From: Aquimarina sp.
GTDB lineage: Bacteria > Bacteroidota > Bacteroidia > Flavobacteriales > Flavobacteriaceae
Length of the DNA: 20,375 bases
Assembly (NCBI GenBank): GCA_011524575.1
Contig: WTKB01000315.1
Span: forward strand, 1-20,375
Reading direction: 5' to 3'
Of the stretch, positions 7,206 through 16,021 are shown piece by piece; position 1 is the first letter of the stretch; each line of letters opens with the position of its first letter. Under the pieces are notes generated by a model. The model was given only the letters and a program-made list of their open reading frames with translations. It was not told the origin of the DNA and did not search any database. A program made the translations under genes and the position numbers.

Positions 7206-8450
7206 ATGTTTTATTATTTATTTCAATTTTTTGAAGAAAATTACCAACTCACTGGAGCTGGAGTTTTTAATTTTATATCTTTTAGAGCTTCACTTAGTAT
7301 TGTAAGTTCACTACTCATTTCTATTGTTTTTGGAAAATATATTATTAGTTATTTACAAAAACAACAACTTGGGGAACAAGTAAGAGATCTTGGTTTAGAA
7401 GGTCAAGTACAAAAAGCAGGAACACCTACAATGGGGGGGCTAATTATTATACTAGCCACACTGGTACCTGTACTTTTATTTGCAAAACTTCATAATATAT
7501 ACATTATACTTCTTTTAATATCCTTACTTTGGATGGGGGTCATTGGTTTTATAGATGACTATTTAAAAATCAAACATAAAAATAAAGATGGTCTTGCTGG
7601 AAAATTTAAAATATTAGGACAAATAGGTTTAGGAATGCTTGTTGGAACAGTTATGTACTTCCATCCAGAAATCACTATAAAAGAAGCTACAAAGTTCACC
7701 AAAGAACATCACGAACTAGAAAAAGTAAGTCGTCATAGTACGGCAACAAAAGCCTTCCTTCCAGAGCAAAAATCAACAAAAACAACACTACCTTTTATTA
7801 AAGATAACGAACTGGATTACTCTAAATTAATTACTTGTATTTCTGAAGATTACAAAGAGTACACTTGGCTTGTATTTATACCTATTGTTATCTTTATTGT
7901 AACTGCTGTATCAAATGGTGCAAATCTTACTGATGGTTTGGATGGTTTAGCTGCAGGTGTGTCTTCTATTATGGTGGTTACATTAGGTTTATTTGTTTGG
8001 GTTTCAGGAAATATTATTTTCTCTGATTATTTAAATATTATGTATATCCCCAGATTAGGTGAAATGACTATTTTTATAGCTGCTTTTGCAGGGGCATTAG
8101 TTGGTTTTTTATGGTACAATGCCTTTCCTGCTCAGGTATTTATGGGTGACACGGGCAGTTTAACCATAGGAGGTGTTATAGCTGTATTAGCTATAGTAGC
8201 ACGTAAAGAACTTTTAATACCATTGCTTTGCGGAGTGTTTCTTTTAGAAAACTTATCAGTTGTATTACAAGTTACCTATTTCAAATACACTAAAAAGAGA
8301 TTTGGAGAAGGAAAACGTATTTTTTTAATGTCTCCCTTGCATCATCATTACCAAAAAAAAGGAATACATGAAAGTAAAATAGTAACTCGTTTTTGGATTT
8401 TGGGTGTTTTTCTAGCAGTAGCAACAATCGTAACTTTGAAATTAAGATAA
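7206..8450 (+). CDS. mraY: Phospho-N-acetylmuramoyl-pentapeptide transferase MraY
   Basis: Polytopic inner-membrane enzyme that transfers phospho-MurNAc-pentapeptide to undecaprenyl phosphate, making lipid I. Conserved motifs: GTPTMGG (72-78), the Mg-binding DDYLK (Asp117, Asp118), NLTDGLDG (239-246), FMGDTGSL (around Asp314) and HHHYQKKG (from 378). At 414 residues it is longer than E. coli MraY (about 360). The excess is a mainly hydrophilic stretch at about 151-220, rich in Lys, Glu and Thr, placed between two membrane helices; an insert here is a known feature of Bacteroidota MraY. The start at 7206 follows the repeat remnant by a few bases. Identity is secure. Confidence 0.97.
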   Translation: MFYYLFQFFEENYQLTGAGVFNFISFRASLSIVSSLLISIVFGKYIISYLQKQQLGEQVRDLGLEGQVQKAGTPTMGGLIIILATLVPVLLFAKLHNIYIILLLISLLWMGVIGFIDDYLKIKHKNKDGLAGKFKILGQIGLGMLVGTVMYFHPEITIKEATKFTKEHHELEKVSRHSTATKAFLPEQKSTKTTLPFIKDNELDYSKLITCISEDYKEYTWLVFIPIVIFIVTAVSNGANLTDGLDGLAAGVSSIMVVTLGLFVWVSGNIIFSDYLNIMYIPRLGEMTIFIAAFAGALVGFLWYNAFPAQVFMGDTGSLTIGGVIAVLAIVARKELLIPLLCGVFLLENLSVVLQVTYFKYTKKRFGEGKRIFLMSPLHHHYQKKGIHESKIVTRFWILGVFLAVATIVTLKLR

Positions 8451-8471
8451 CAAACCTTTAACAAATATTTT

Positions 8472-9863
8472 ATGAACCTAACAGATCAAAATAAAAATAC
8501 CGAAAATATTTCAAAAAGAATTTTAATATTAGGTTCAGGAGAAAGTGGTATTGGAGCAGCACTTTTAGCTAAATATAAAGGTTATGAAGTTTTTGTATCA
8601 GATGCAGGAACAATATCACCCAAAAACCAACAAGTACTCACATCTCACCAAATTACTTTTGAATCTGAAGGACATTCTGAAAAAATTTACAAACCTGCTG
8701 TTTGGGCCATTAAAAGTCCTGGTATCCCTGATAGTATTCCAATAATTAAAAAGCTTAAAGAGCTAGGTATTCAAATTATTTCTGAAATTGAATTTGCATT
8801 TTTACATCAATCAAAAATAGCAACACTTGTTGCCATAACGGGTAGTAATGGTAAAACCACTACTACTTCACTAATGGGGCATATCATGCGAGAAGCAAAT
8901 TTAGACACGGGTGTTTCTGGAAATATAGGCTATAGTTTTGCTCGATCGCTCTATGATAAAAAAGAACACCCTCACTCCCATTATGCACTAGAGCTAAGTA
9001 GCTTTCAATTAGACGGTACAAAAAATTTCAAACCAAATATAGCTATTCTTACGAGTCTTTCTGAAGATCACTTAGATAGATACGACTATGATTTTAAAAA
9101 ATATATTCATTCTAAATTTAGAATTGTAGCGAGCCAAACATCCAAAGACTTTTTTATTTATGATGCGGATAATCCTGTTATAGAAGCTTATGTAAAAACT
9201 CACGAAATTGCAGCACAATGTTATCCATTTTCATTGGAACGCAAACTAAAACAAGGAGTTTTCTTGGATAAAAAACAAATTACCTTTAAAGATAACGATA
9301 CCTCAGAGACATTAATGGACTATAATTTTTTAGCTTTAAAAGGAAAGCATAATATTAAAAATGCAATGGCAGCAGCGATGGCCTCTAAACTTCTTGGTAT
9401 CCGCAAACAAGTAATTAAAGATAGTCTTTCGAGCTTTGAAGGTGTGGCACATCGTATGGAAGAAGTTAAAACCATAAAAAAAGTACATTACATCAACGAT
9501 TCGAAAGCTACAAACATCAATGCTACCTATTATGCATTAGAAGCTGTAAAAACACCTATTATATGGATTGTTGGTGGTGTTGACAAAGGAAATAATTATA
9601 ACGAACTCCTAGAACTCGTAACCTCTAAAGTAAAGGCTATAATATGTTTAGGAATTGACAACACTCCTATTAAGGAGGTGTTTTCAGGAGGGATCATTGA
9701 TCTTTATGAAACCGATTCTATGCAAGATGCTGTTGCTTGTGCTACCAAAATTTCAGAGGCTAATGATACCGTATTACTTTCACCGTGTTGTGCAAGTTTT
9801 GACCTATTTAAAAACTATGAGGATAGAGGAGATCAATTTAAAGCCTGTGTCAATAAACTATAA
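8472..9863 (+). CDS. murD: UDP-N-acetylmuramoyl-L-alanine--D-glutamate ligase MurD
   Basis: Cytoplasmic Mur ligase adding D-glutamate to UDP-MurNAc-L-Ala. It has 463 residues, against about 440 in E. coli; the extra includes some 15 residues before the Rossmann-like ILILGSGESGIGAA (17-30). The ATP P-loop TGSNGKTTTT is at about 123-132; further family motifs are ELSSFQLDG, LSEDHLDRY, HRMEE, NDSKATN (near 341-347) and the C-terminal LLSPCCASFDLFKNYEDRGDQF. The first ATG is used because no later in-frame Met precedes the domain. It is spaced 21 bp after mraY and 27 bp before ftsW. Identity is secure. Confidence 0.96.
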   Translation: MNLTDQNKNTENISKRILILGSGESGIGAALLAKYKGYEVFVSDAGTISPKNQQVLTSHQITFESEGHSEKIYKPAVWAIKSPGIPDSIPIIKKLKELGIQIISEIEFAFLHQSKIATLVAITGSNGKTTTTSLMGHIMREANLDTGVSGNIGYSFARSLYDKKEHPHSHYALELSSFQLDGTKNFKPNIAILTSLSEDHLDRYDYDFKKYIHSKFRIVASQTSKDFFIYDADNPVIEAYVKTHEIAAQCYPFSLERKLKQGVFLDKKQITFKDNDTSETLMDYNFLALKGKHNIKNAMAAAMASKLLGIRKQVIKDSLSSFEGVAHRMEEVKTIKKVHYINDSKATNINATYYALEAVKTPIIWIVGGVDKGNNYNELLELVTSKVKAIICLGIDNTPIKEVFSGGIIDLYETDSMQDAVACATKISEANDTVLLSPCCASFDLFKNYEDRGDQFKACVNKL

Positions 9864-9890
9864 AAGAGAATCAAACTCATTCTAAAAGCT

Positions 9891-11102
9891 ATGATGTTAC
9901 TAAAAAAGATACAACAGCAACTTAAAGGAGATAAAACACTTTGGACTATTGCAGCATTATTAGCTCTATTTTCTTTTATGCCCGTATATAGTGCGAGTAG
10001 TAATTTAGCTTACTTATATGGAGGTGGAGGTTACACTTTAAAATACCTAATAAAGCATATGGTACACCTTATTTTAGGTTTTTTAATCATGTATGGTATG
10101 CACCGAATACCTCATCATTATTTTAAAGGACTTTCCATATTAATGCTTCCTATTAGTATTATACTATTGATTGTTACTTTAGCACAAGGGGATATCATTG
10201 ATGGAGCAAATGCTAGTAGATGGATTCGTATTCCTGTAGTGGGGCTTAGTTTTCAAACATCTAGCTTAGCTTCAGTAGTTCTTTTTACCTATGTGTCTCG
10301 ATTTATGTCGAAGTACCAAATGCACCCACATACTTTCACACAAACCATTATTCCTTTATGGTTGCCTGTGATGCTTGTATGTGCTTTAGTACTTCCTGCA
10401 AACCTATCTTCAGCAGTAATTATTTTTGTAATGTCATCGATATTAGTGTATTTAGGAGGGTATCCAAGGAGGTATTTATTACTTATTTTTAGTTCTGGAC
10501 TGTTTGGTTTACTTTTTTTTATAACAACTGCTAAAGCTTTTCCAGACTTATTTCCTCATAGGGTAGATACCTGGATGAATCGTATTGAAAACTTCTGGCA
10601 ACAAGACGAAATTTCTCAAAATTCAAACTATCAAATAGAACGTGCTAAAGTAGCTATTGCAACAGGTGGGCTAATTGGGCTTGGGCCTGGAAAAAGTGTG
10701 CAAAAAAACTTTTTACCACAATCTTCATCAGATTTTATATATGCTATTGTTGTTGAAGAATTAGGAATTATCGGAGCACTTATACTACTTTCATTATATG
10801 TGTTTATTCTGGTTCGGCTTTTAATAATCTCTCATAAATCTGATGACTATTTTGGTAAACTACTGACATTAGGAGTTGGACTCCCCATTATTTTTCAAGC
10901 GATTATAAATATGGGAGTTGCCACAGGCTTATTCCCCGTAACAGGGCAAACATTACCATTAATAAGTAGTGGAGGTACATCAATTTGGATGACATGCTTA
11001 GGTCTTGGAATTATTATCAGTGTAAGTGCAAAGTCAGATCCTAGTGAATTCACAGGTCAAAATGTTGCCGTACTAGAACTATTTAGCCAAGATGATATTT
11101 AA
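9891..11102 (+). CDS. ftsW: Septal peptidoglycan glycosyltransferase FtsW (SEDS family)
   Basis: SEDS-family membrane polymerase that builds septal glycan strands from lipid II in partnership with FtsI. Its 403 residues hold about ten hydrophobic segments. Conserved motifs: GANASRWI (105-112), PRRYL near 192-196, the catalytic-loop region PHRVDTWMNRIENF (Asp226 is the candidate essential acid), GLGPGKSVQKNFLPQSSSDFIYAIVVEELG (263-292) and PVTGQTLPLISSGGTS (349-364). FtsW and RodA are similar, but placement between murD and murG in the dcw operon assigns it as FtsW. Two adjacent ATGs (9891, 9894) could serve as start; the first is used. murG begins 3 bp after its stop. Confidence 0.94.
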   Translation: MMLLKKIQQQLKGDKTLWTIAALLALFSFMPVYSASSNLAYLYGGGGYTLKYLIKHMVHLILGFLIMYGMHRIPHHYFKGLSILMLPISIILLIVTLAQGDIIDGANASRWIRIPVVGLSFQTSSLASVVLFTYVSRFMSKYQMHPHTFTQTIIPLWLPVMLVCALVLPANLSSAVIIFVMSSILVYLGGYPRRYLLLIFSSGLFGLLFFITTAKAFPDLFPHRVDTWMNRIENFWQQDEISQNSNYQIERAKVAIATGGLIGLGPGKSVQKNFLPQSSSDFIYAIVVEELGIIGALILLSLYVFILVRLLIISHKSDDYFGKLLTLGVGLPIIFQAIINMGVATGLFPVTGQTLPLISSGGTSIWMTCLGLGIIISVSAKSDPSEFTGQNVAVLELFSQDDI

Positions 11103-11105
11103 AAT

Positions 11106-12215
11106 ATGAATAATACCTCTATTAAATGTATGCTTTCTGGCGGAGGAACAGGTGGACATATCTACCCTGCTATTGCTATTGCTGAAGCTATCGAAAAGCA
11201 AATTCCTAATGCTGAATTTTTGTTTGTTGGTGCTCAAGACCGCATGGAAATGCAAGTTGTTCCTAAAAACGGATATCGCATTGAAGGATTATGGATTAGT
11301 GGATTTCAACGAAAAAATATTTGGAAAAATACATTACTCCCTTTTAAAATTATTTCAAGTTTATATAAATGCTATTTTATATTAAAAAAATTTAATCCTG
11401 ATATTGTTATTGGTACAGGAGGATATGCTAGTGCTGCACTATTAAAAACAGCACAATTCCTAAAAATCCCAACACTTATTCAAGAACAAAATTCGTATGC
11501 TGGAATAACCAATAAGCTCCTAGCTCCTAAGGCAAATGCAATTTGTGTAGCTTATGAACGAATGGAACAATTCTTTCCAAAAGAAAAAATTATTTTTACA
11601 GGAAATCCTATTCGAAAACAAATTCTAGATCATTTACAAAAACACACACAAAACCCAGCACAAACAACAACTCCTGAAAATAAAGAATTAAATCTTTTAG
11701 TTTTAGGAGGGAGCTTAGGAGCGAAAGCCATTAACGAAGCACTAGCCACATATTGTAAAAACACCTATTTTAACACTTCTAAACTCTCTATAGTTTGGCA
11801 ATGTGGTAAACTTTATTACGAAGAATATAAAAACTACAGTAACGCTAAAGTTAAAGTAGTAAGTTATATTGAAGATATGGGAAAAGCTTTTAAAAATGCA
11901 GATATTATTCTATCAAGAGCAGGTGCAGGTACACTATCAGAACTTGCTATTGTAGGAAAACCTGTGGTATTTGTACCTTCTCCTTATGTTTCAGAAGATC
12001 ATCAAACTAAAAATGCTGAATACTTTACATTACGTAAAGCAGCACTTATGCTGCCAGAACAGAAACTCAAAGAAGATCTTGTAACTACGTTAAATCTATT
12101 AATAGGTAACAAAGAACTTAGAGAATCTTTATCTTTAGAAATTAAAAAAATGGCCAAACCTTACGCTACTGAAAAGATTGTAGATGAAATAAAAAAATTA
12201 TTGACTAAAAAATAA
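11106..12215 (+). CDS. murG: Lipid II synthase MurG (UDP-GlcNAc:lipid I GlcNAc transferase)
   Basis: GT28 glycosyltransferase on the cytoplasmic face of the membrane; it adds GlcNAc to lipid I to give lipid II. The 369 residues are normal. Motifs: N-terminal glycine-rich loop SGGGTGGHIYPA (11-22), GTGGYAS (103-109), QEQNSYAG (126-133), second-domain loop LGGSLGAKAIN (200-210), and the donor-binding segment SRAGAGTLSEL (270-280) followed by PSPYVSEDHQTKNA (291-304). It starts 3 bp after the ftsW stop and ends 3 bp before murC, so translational coupling is likely. Identity is secure. Confidence 0.97.
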   Translation: MNNTSIKCMLSGGGTGGHIYPAIAIAEAIEKQIPNAEFLFVGAQDRMEMQVVPKNGYRIEGLWISGFQRKNIWKNTLLPFKIISSLYKCYFILKKFNPDIVIGTGGYASAALLKTAQFLKIPTLIQEQNSYAGITNKLLAPKANAICVAYERMEQFFPKEKIIFTGNPIRKQILDHLQKHTQNPAQTTTPENKELNLLVLGGSLGAKAINEALATYCKNTYFNTSKLSIVWQCGKLYYEEYKNYSNAKVKVVSYIEDMGKAFKNADIILSRAGAGTLSELAIVGKPVVFVPSPYVSEDHQTKNAEYFTLRKAALMLPEQKLKEDLVTTLNLLIGNKELRESLSLEIKKMAKPYATEKIVDEIKKLLTKK

Positions 12216-12218
12216 ATT

Positions 12219-13598
12219 ATGAATATTGAAGTTTTAAAAAGAGTTTACTTTATAGGTATTGGTGGAATAGGTATGAGTGCCCTTGCTAAATACTTTTTAG
12301 AATTAGGCATAGAAGTAGCTGGTTACGACAAAACCCCTAGTACTATTACAAAGGGATTAGAAAAACAAGGAGCGAACATTACTTTTGACAGTGCCCTATC
12401 AGCAGTACCTCAAAACTTCTTAAAATGTGACTTGGAAGATATTCTAATTATTTACACTCCTGCAATTCCAAATGATCATCCACAACTTCAATATTTTAAT
12501 TCTGGAAATTTTGAATTCTTAAAAAGAGCACAAGTTCTTGGGGAAATCTCAAAAAACACACATACACTTGCTGTTGCTGGAACACATGGAAAAACAACAA
12601 CATCGACACTACTCGCCCACTTACTGTATGATGCAGGAATCAAAGTTACTGGTTTCTTAGGTGGTATTAGCGAAAACTACCATAGTAATTATATTAGTTC
12701 TGGTACAGATGTAGTAGTAGTTGAAGCAGATGAATTTGACCGATCGTTTCTACAATTATCTCCAAATAGTGCAGCTATTACAAATGTAGATGCCGATCAT
12801 TTAGACATTTACAAAACACCCGATCAACTACAGCAAGCCTTTACAGACTTTTCATCTAAAGAAAGTTTAAAGAAAGTGTTTATTGCAGAAGGCGTACATA
12901 TAAACGGAATTAGAAATGCACAAACACTAGGAGTACTAGAAGGTGCCAACTGCGATTACCAAGCCGTAAATATTAAAGTAACAGAAGGTAGATATACCTT
13001 TGATTTACAAACTCCAAAAGGGCTTTTCTTAGATCTAAAACTGGCTATGCCTGGTTTACACAATCTAAGAAATGCGGTAACCGCACTCGCAATGGCTATG
13101 GAATATGGAGTACCTATCGATCAATTAAAAAAAGGACTTTTAAGTTTTAAAGGTATCCAAAGACGCTTTAGCTACCAAGTAAACACCAAAGAATTGGTAT
13201 ATATAGATGATTATGCCCATCATCCCACAGAGATAAAAGCACTACACCAAGCTATTTCTCAGATGCATCCTAATCAAAAAATTACAGCCATTTTTCAACC
13301 TCATTTATTTAGTAGAACAAAAGACTTTGCAGAAGATTTTGCAAAAAGCCTAGACCTCTTTGATGAAGTTTTACTATTAGACATTTACCCTGCAAGAGAA
13401 CTTCCTATAGAAGGTGTAGATTCTGATTGGTTATTTGATTTAATGAAATCAAAAAACAACAAACGTATTTCACTAGAAAACATCGAAAAAGAAATTAAAA
13501 AAAGACATAAAGAAAAAGAAATCGAAATACTTACCACTATCGGTGCTGGAGATATAGGAACCTATGTAACAAGTCTAAAAGAAATAATACTCTCGTGA
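12219..13598 (+). CDS. murC: UDP-N-acetylmuramate--L-alanine ligase MurC
   Basis: First of the Mur ligases, joining L-alanine to UDP-MurNAc in the cytoplasm. The 459 residues match the family. It has the Rossmann loop FIGIGGIGMSALA (11-23), the MurC-type P-loop AGTHGKTTTS (120-129), EADEFDRSF (169-177), DADHLDIY, and DDYAHHPTEI (330-339), which is diagnostic for MurC. The stop TGA (13596-13598) overlaps the ftsQ GTG start (13595-13597), giving a 4-base GTGA overlap and suggesting coupled translation. No ddl gene lies between murC and ftsQ, unlike in E. coli. Identity is secure. Confidence 0.97.
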   Translation: MNIEVLKRVYFIGIGGIGMSALAKYFLELGIEVAGYDKTPSTITKGLEKQGANITFDSALSAVPQNFLKCDLEDILIIYTPAIPNDHPQLQYFNSGNFEFLKRAQVLGEISKNTHTLAVAGTHGKTTTSTLLAHLLYDAGIKVTGFLGGISENYHSNYISSGTDVVVVEADEFDRSFLQLSPNSAAITNVDADHLDIYKTPDQLQQAFTDFSSKESLKKVFIAEGVHINGIRNAQTLGVLEGANCDYQAVNIKVTEGRYTFDLQTPKGLFLDLKLAMPGLHNLRNAVTALAMAMEYGVPIDQLKKGLLSFKGIQRRFSYQVNTKELVYIDDYAHHPTEIKALHQAISQMHPNQKITAIFQPHLFSRTKDFAEDFAKSLDLFDEVLLLDIYPARELPIEGVDSDWLFDLMKSKNNKRISLENIEKEIKKRHKEKEIEILTTIGAGDIGTYVTSLKEIILS

Positions 13599-14314
13599 AA
13601 AAAGGTGTCTTTACCATTGCTTTATGCTGTATTTCCATATTGGTATGTTATATTTTTAACTTTGCCAATCAAAGAAATATTAATAAAAAGATTTCAGATG
13701 TTGAAGTAAAAATCATAGAGAATACACGTGGTGTAATTAGTGAGGCTTCTGTTCGAAAAATTATTTCTAAAAATTTTGAAAAAGATTTTGAAAATAAAAT
13801 TAAAGATTTAAATTTAAAGGATATTGAATCCAATATAAAAGCTTCTGGGTATGTAAGAGACGTTGAAGTAGCTACTAAAGTAAATGGTGTACTTTATGTA
13901 GAACTTACTCCAAAAGTACCTAAAGCAAGAGTGTTAGAAAAAAAGGATTTTTATTTGGATAAAAACGGATATAAGCTACCTTTGTCGAATGATTTATCGG
14001 CAAGGGTTCCAGTGCTATATAATTTTAAAAAAAATAGCCATAGAGATGATATTGCATTAATATTGCAAAAAATAGAGGAACACCCTTTTTTATTAAACAA
14101 TATTATTGCTATAAGATGTCTTAAAACAAAGACTTATGTCTTAGAGTTTAGATATAAAGATTTTGATATTTTTCTTGGAAATACCAAAGAAATAGATCTA
14201 AAAATTAATAATTTAAAAGCTTTTTTGTTGCTGCTTGATAATCAAAAAAAAATAGGGGAATATAAAAGGATCAATTTAGAGGTTACCAACCAAGTAATCG
14301 CTACAAAAAAATAA
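13595..14314 (+). CDS. ftsQ: Cell division protein FtsQ
   Basis: A 239-residue bitopic division protein with one membrane helix at about 4-23 and a periplasmic domain. Residues about 33-105 have the look of a POTRA-type domain (GVISEASVRKIISKNF...YVRDVEVATKVNGVLYVELTPKVPKARV), followed by a beta-type region with YLDKNGYKLPLS. In the divisome FtsQ bridges FtsL and others. Sequence conservation is low across the family, so the assignment relies on position between murC and ftsA, topology and the ELTPKVPKARV-like strand. The start is GTG, overlapping the murC stop; the ORF has no upstream alternative that avoids the overlap. FtsA begins 8 bp after it. Confidence 0.9.
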   Translation: MKKGVFTIALCCISILVCYIFNFANQRNINKKISDVEVKIIENTRGVISEASVRKIISKNFEKDFENKIKDLNLKDIESNIKASGYVRDVEVATKVNGVLYVELTPKVPKARVLEKKDFYLDKNGYKLPLSNDLSARVPVLYNFKKNSHRDDIALILQKIEEHPFLLNNIIAIRCLKTKTYVLEFRYKDFDIFLGNTKEIDLKINNLKAFLLLLDNQKKIGEYKRINLEVTNQVIATKK

Positions 14315-14321
14315 GTCTGTA

Positions 14322-15983
14322 ATGAAACAAAATATCGCAGTTGGTTTAGATATTGGAACAACAAAAATTATTGCTATCATAGGTCGTTACAACGAATACG
14401 GCAAAGTGGAAGTTGTAGCTATTGGAAAATCCAAAAGTTTAGGAGTACACCGAGGAGTAGTAAATAACATTACACAGACTATCCAATCTATAGAACAAGC
14501 GGTTAAAGAAGCGGAATCTCTATCGGGGTATAATATAAGTGCTGTAAATGTAGGAATTGCAGGGCAACACATTAGAAGTTTACAACATAGTGATTATATC
14601 GTACGTGATAATTCCGAAGAAGTTATAGACCTTAAAGATATTGAAGAATTATGTAATCAGGTACATAAATTAATAATGTTACCTGGCGAAGAAATCCTAC
14701 ATGTACTTCCTCAAGAATACAAAGTAGATGGTCAAGCTGAAATAAAACAACCTAAAGGCATGTATGGTGGCAGACTTGAAGCTAACTTCCATGTAGTTGT
14801 AGGTAAAGACACCTCTATTCGAAATATTAATAGATGTATAACAAACTCAGGTCTTGAACTCTCTAATATTATTTTAGAACCTCTAGCTTCTGCTGATGCT
14901 GTGCTTAGCAGAGAAGAAAAAGAAGCAGGAGTAGCACTTATAGATATTGGAGGCGGCACAACAGATCTAGCCATTTTTAAAGATGGAATTATTAGACATA
15001 CTGCTGTGATTCCGTTTGGAGGGAATGTAATTACCGATGATATTAAAGAAGGGTGTTCCATTATTGAAAAACAAGCAGAATTATTAAAAGTACGCTTCGG
15101 ATCGGCATGGCCTGGAGAAAATAAAGATAATGAGATTGTAAGTATCCCTGGATTACGAGGACGTGAACCAAAAGAAATTTCACTAAAAAATCTTTCTAAA
15201 ATTATTCATGCTAGGGCATATGAAATCATTGAATTAGTTTTTCAAGAAATTAAAAATTACGGATACAATAACACTAAAAAACAACTTATTGCAGGAATAG
15301 TACTTACTGGTGGTGGTTCAGAACTAAAGCATTTAAAACAACTCGTAGAGTATGTTACTGGTATGGATACACGAATTGGTTTTTCAAATGAACATCTTAC
15401 TGGAGATAATACTAGAGATATTTCAAGTCCATTATATGCCACAGCAGTAGGTTTACTAATGAAAGGTCTTAAAAGTGAGCAAGAAAAAAAAGAGGCTTTA
15501 AAAAATAATCTTACGGTAGCATCTTTAAATGAAAAGATATCAGAAGAGGCTGTATCTATTCAAAAAGAAAATAATAAAATCGAAAATCAAAACAGTGCTA
15601 CCCTACAAACCACTAATCAGGACACGGAATCACAAATAGAACAAACAGAAGAACCTATTTCTAGTGATAATAATGAAGTAACTACAGAAGAGGACCTATC
15701 TGATAGAAAAAAAACAACAGAAAACACAGATATAGATACGTATTCTCAAAAAGATCTCATTGCCCAAAGACAAGCCGAAGGAATTAAGGTAAAAGATGTA
15801 AAGCTACCTAATGTATCTCAAGAAAAAGAAGTTACTACAGAAGATGCAACAGATACTGATGCTATAGATGCTTCTAGTGAAGAAAAATCAGAAAAAGTAT
15901 CTAAAACACTAGGAGAAAACCGCAAAGGCTTCTTTGATCATTGGGCATCTAGACTCAAAGATTTTTTAGATAATGCAGAATAA
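14322..15983 (+). CDS. ftsA: Cell division protein FtsA with long C-terminal tail
   Basis: Actin-like ATPase that tethers FtsZ to the membrane. The actin-fold core spans about 1-390, with phosphate-binding loops GLDIGTTK (8-15) and IDIGGGTTD (207-215), and VLTGGGSELKHL in the last subdomain. A tail of about 145 residues follows, rich in Glu, Thr, Ser, Asn and Gln and probably disordered. The protein ends in a short amphipathic stretch, KGFFDHWASRLKDFLDNAE (535-553), with a pattern of aromatic and basic residues suited to membrane binding, as the C-terminal targeting helix does in other FtsA proteins. The total of 553 residues is well above E. coli FtsA (420). It precedes ftsZ by 38 bp. Identity is secure; the tail's role is inferred. 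Confidence 0.96.
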   Translation: MKQNIAVGLDIGTTKIIAIIGRYNEYGKVEVVAIGKSKSLGVHRGVVNNITQTIQSIEQAVKEAESLSGYNISAVNVGIAGQHIRSLQHSDYIVRDNSEEVIDLKDIEELCNQVHKLIMLPGEEILHVLPQEYKVDGQAEIKQPKGMYGGRLEANFHVVVGKDTSIRNINRCITNSGLELSNIILEPLASADAVLSREEKEAGVALIDIGGGTTDLAIFKDGIIRHTAVIPFGGNVITDDIKEGCSIIEKQAELLKVRFGSAWPGENKDNEIVSIPGLRGREPKEISLKNLSKIIHARAYEIIELVFQEIKNYGYNNTKKQLIAGIVLTGGGSELKHLKQLVEYVTGMDTRIGFSNEHLTGDNTRDISSPLYATAVGLLMKGLKSEQEKKEALKNNLTVASLNEKISEEAVSIQKENNKIENQNSATLQTTNQDTESQIEQTEEPISSDNNEVTTEEDLSDRKKTTENTDIDTYSQKDLIAQRQAEGIKVKDVKLPNVSQEKEVTTEDATDTDAIDASSEEKSEKVSKTLGENRKGFFDHWASRLKDFLDNAE

Positions 15984-16021
15984 AATTAGAATTAGAACGA
16001 TATAAGATAAAATGAAGAGGT

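Noticed and set aside
9655..9885. Plus-strand open frame of 76 codons overlapping the end of murD
   Set aside because: Out-of-frame shadow of the conserved MurD C-terminus.
14732..15061. Minus-strand open frame of 109 codons inside ftsA
   Set aside because: Antisense shadow of the conserved FtsA actin fold, without recognisable motifs.
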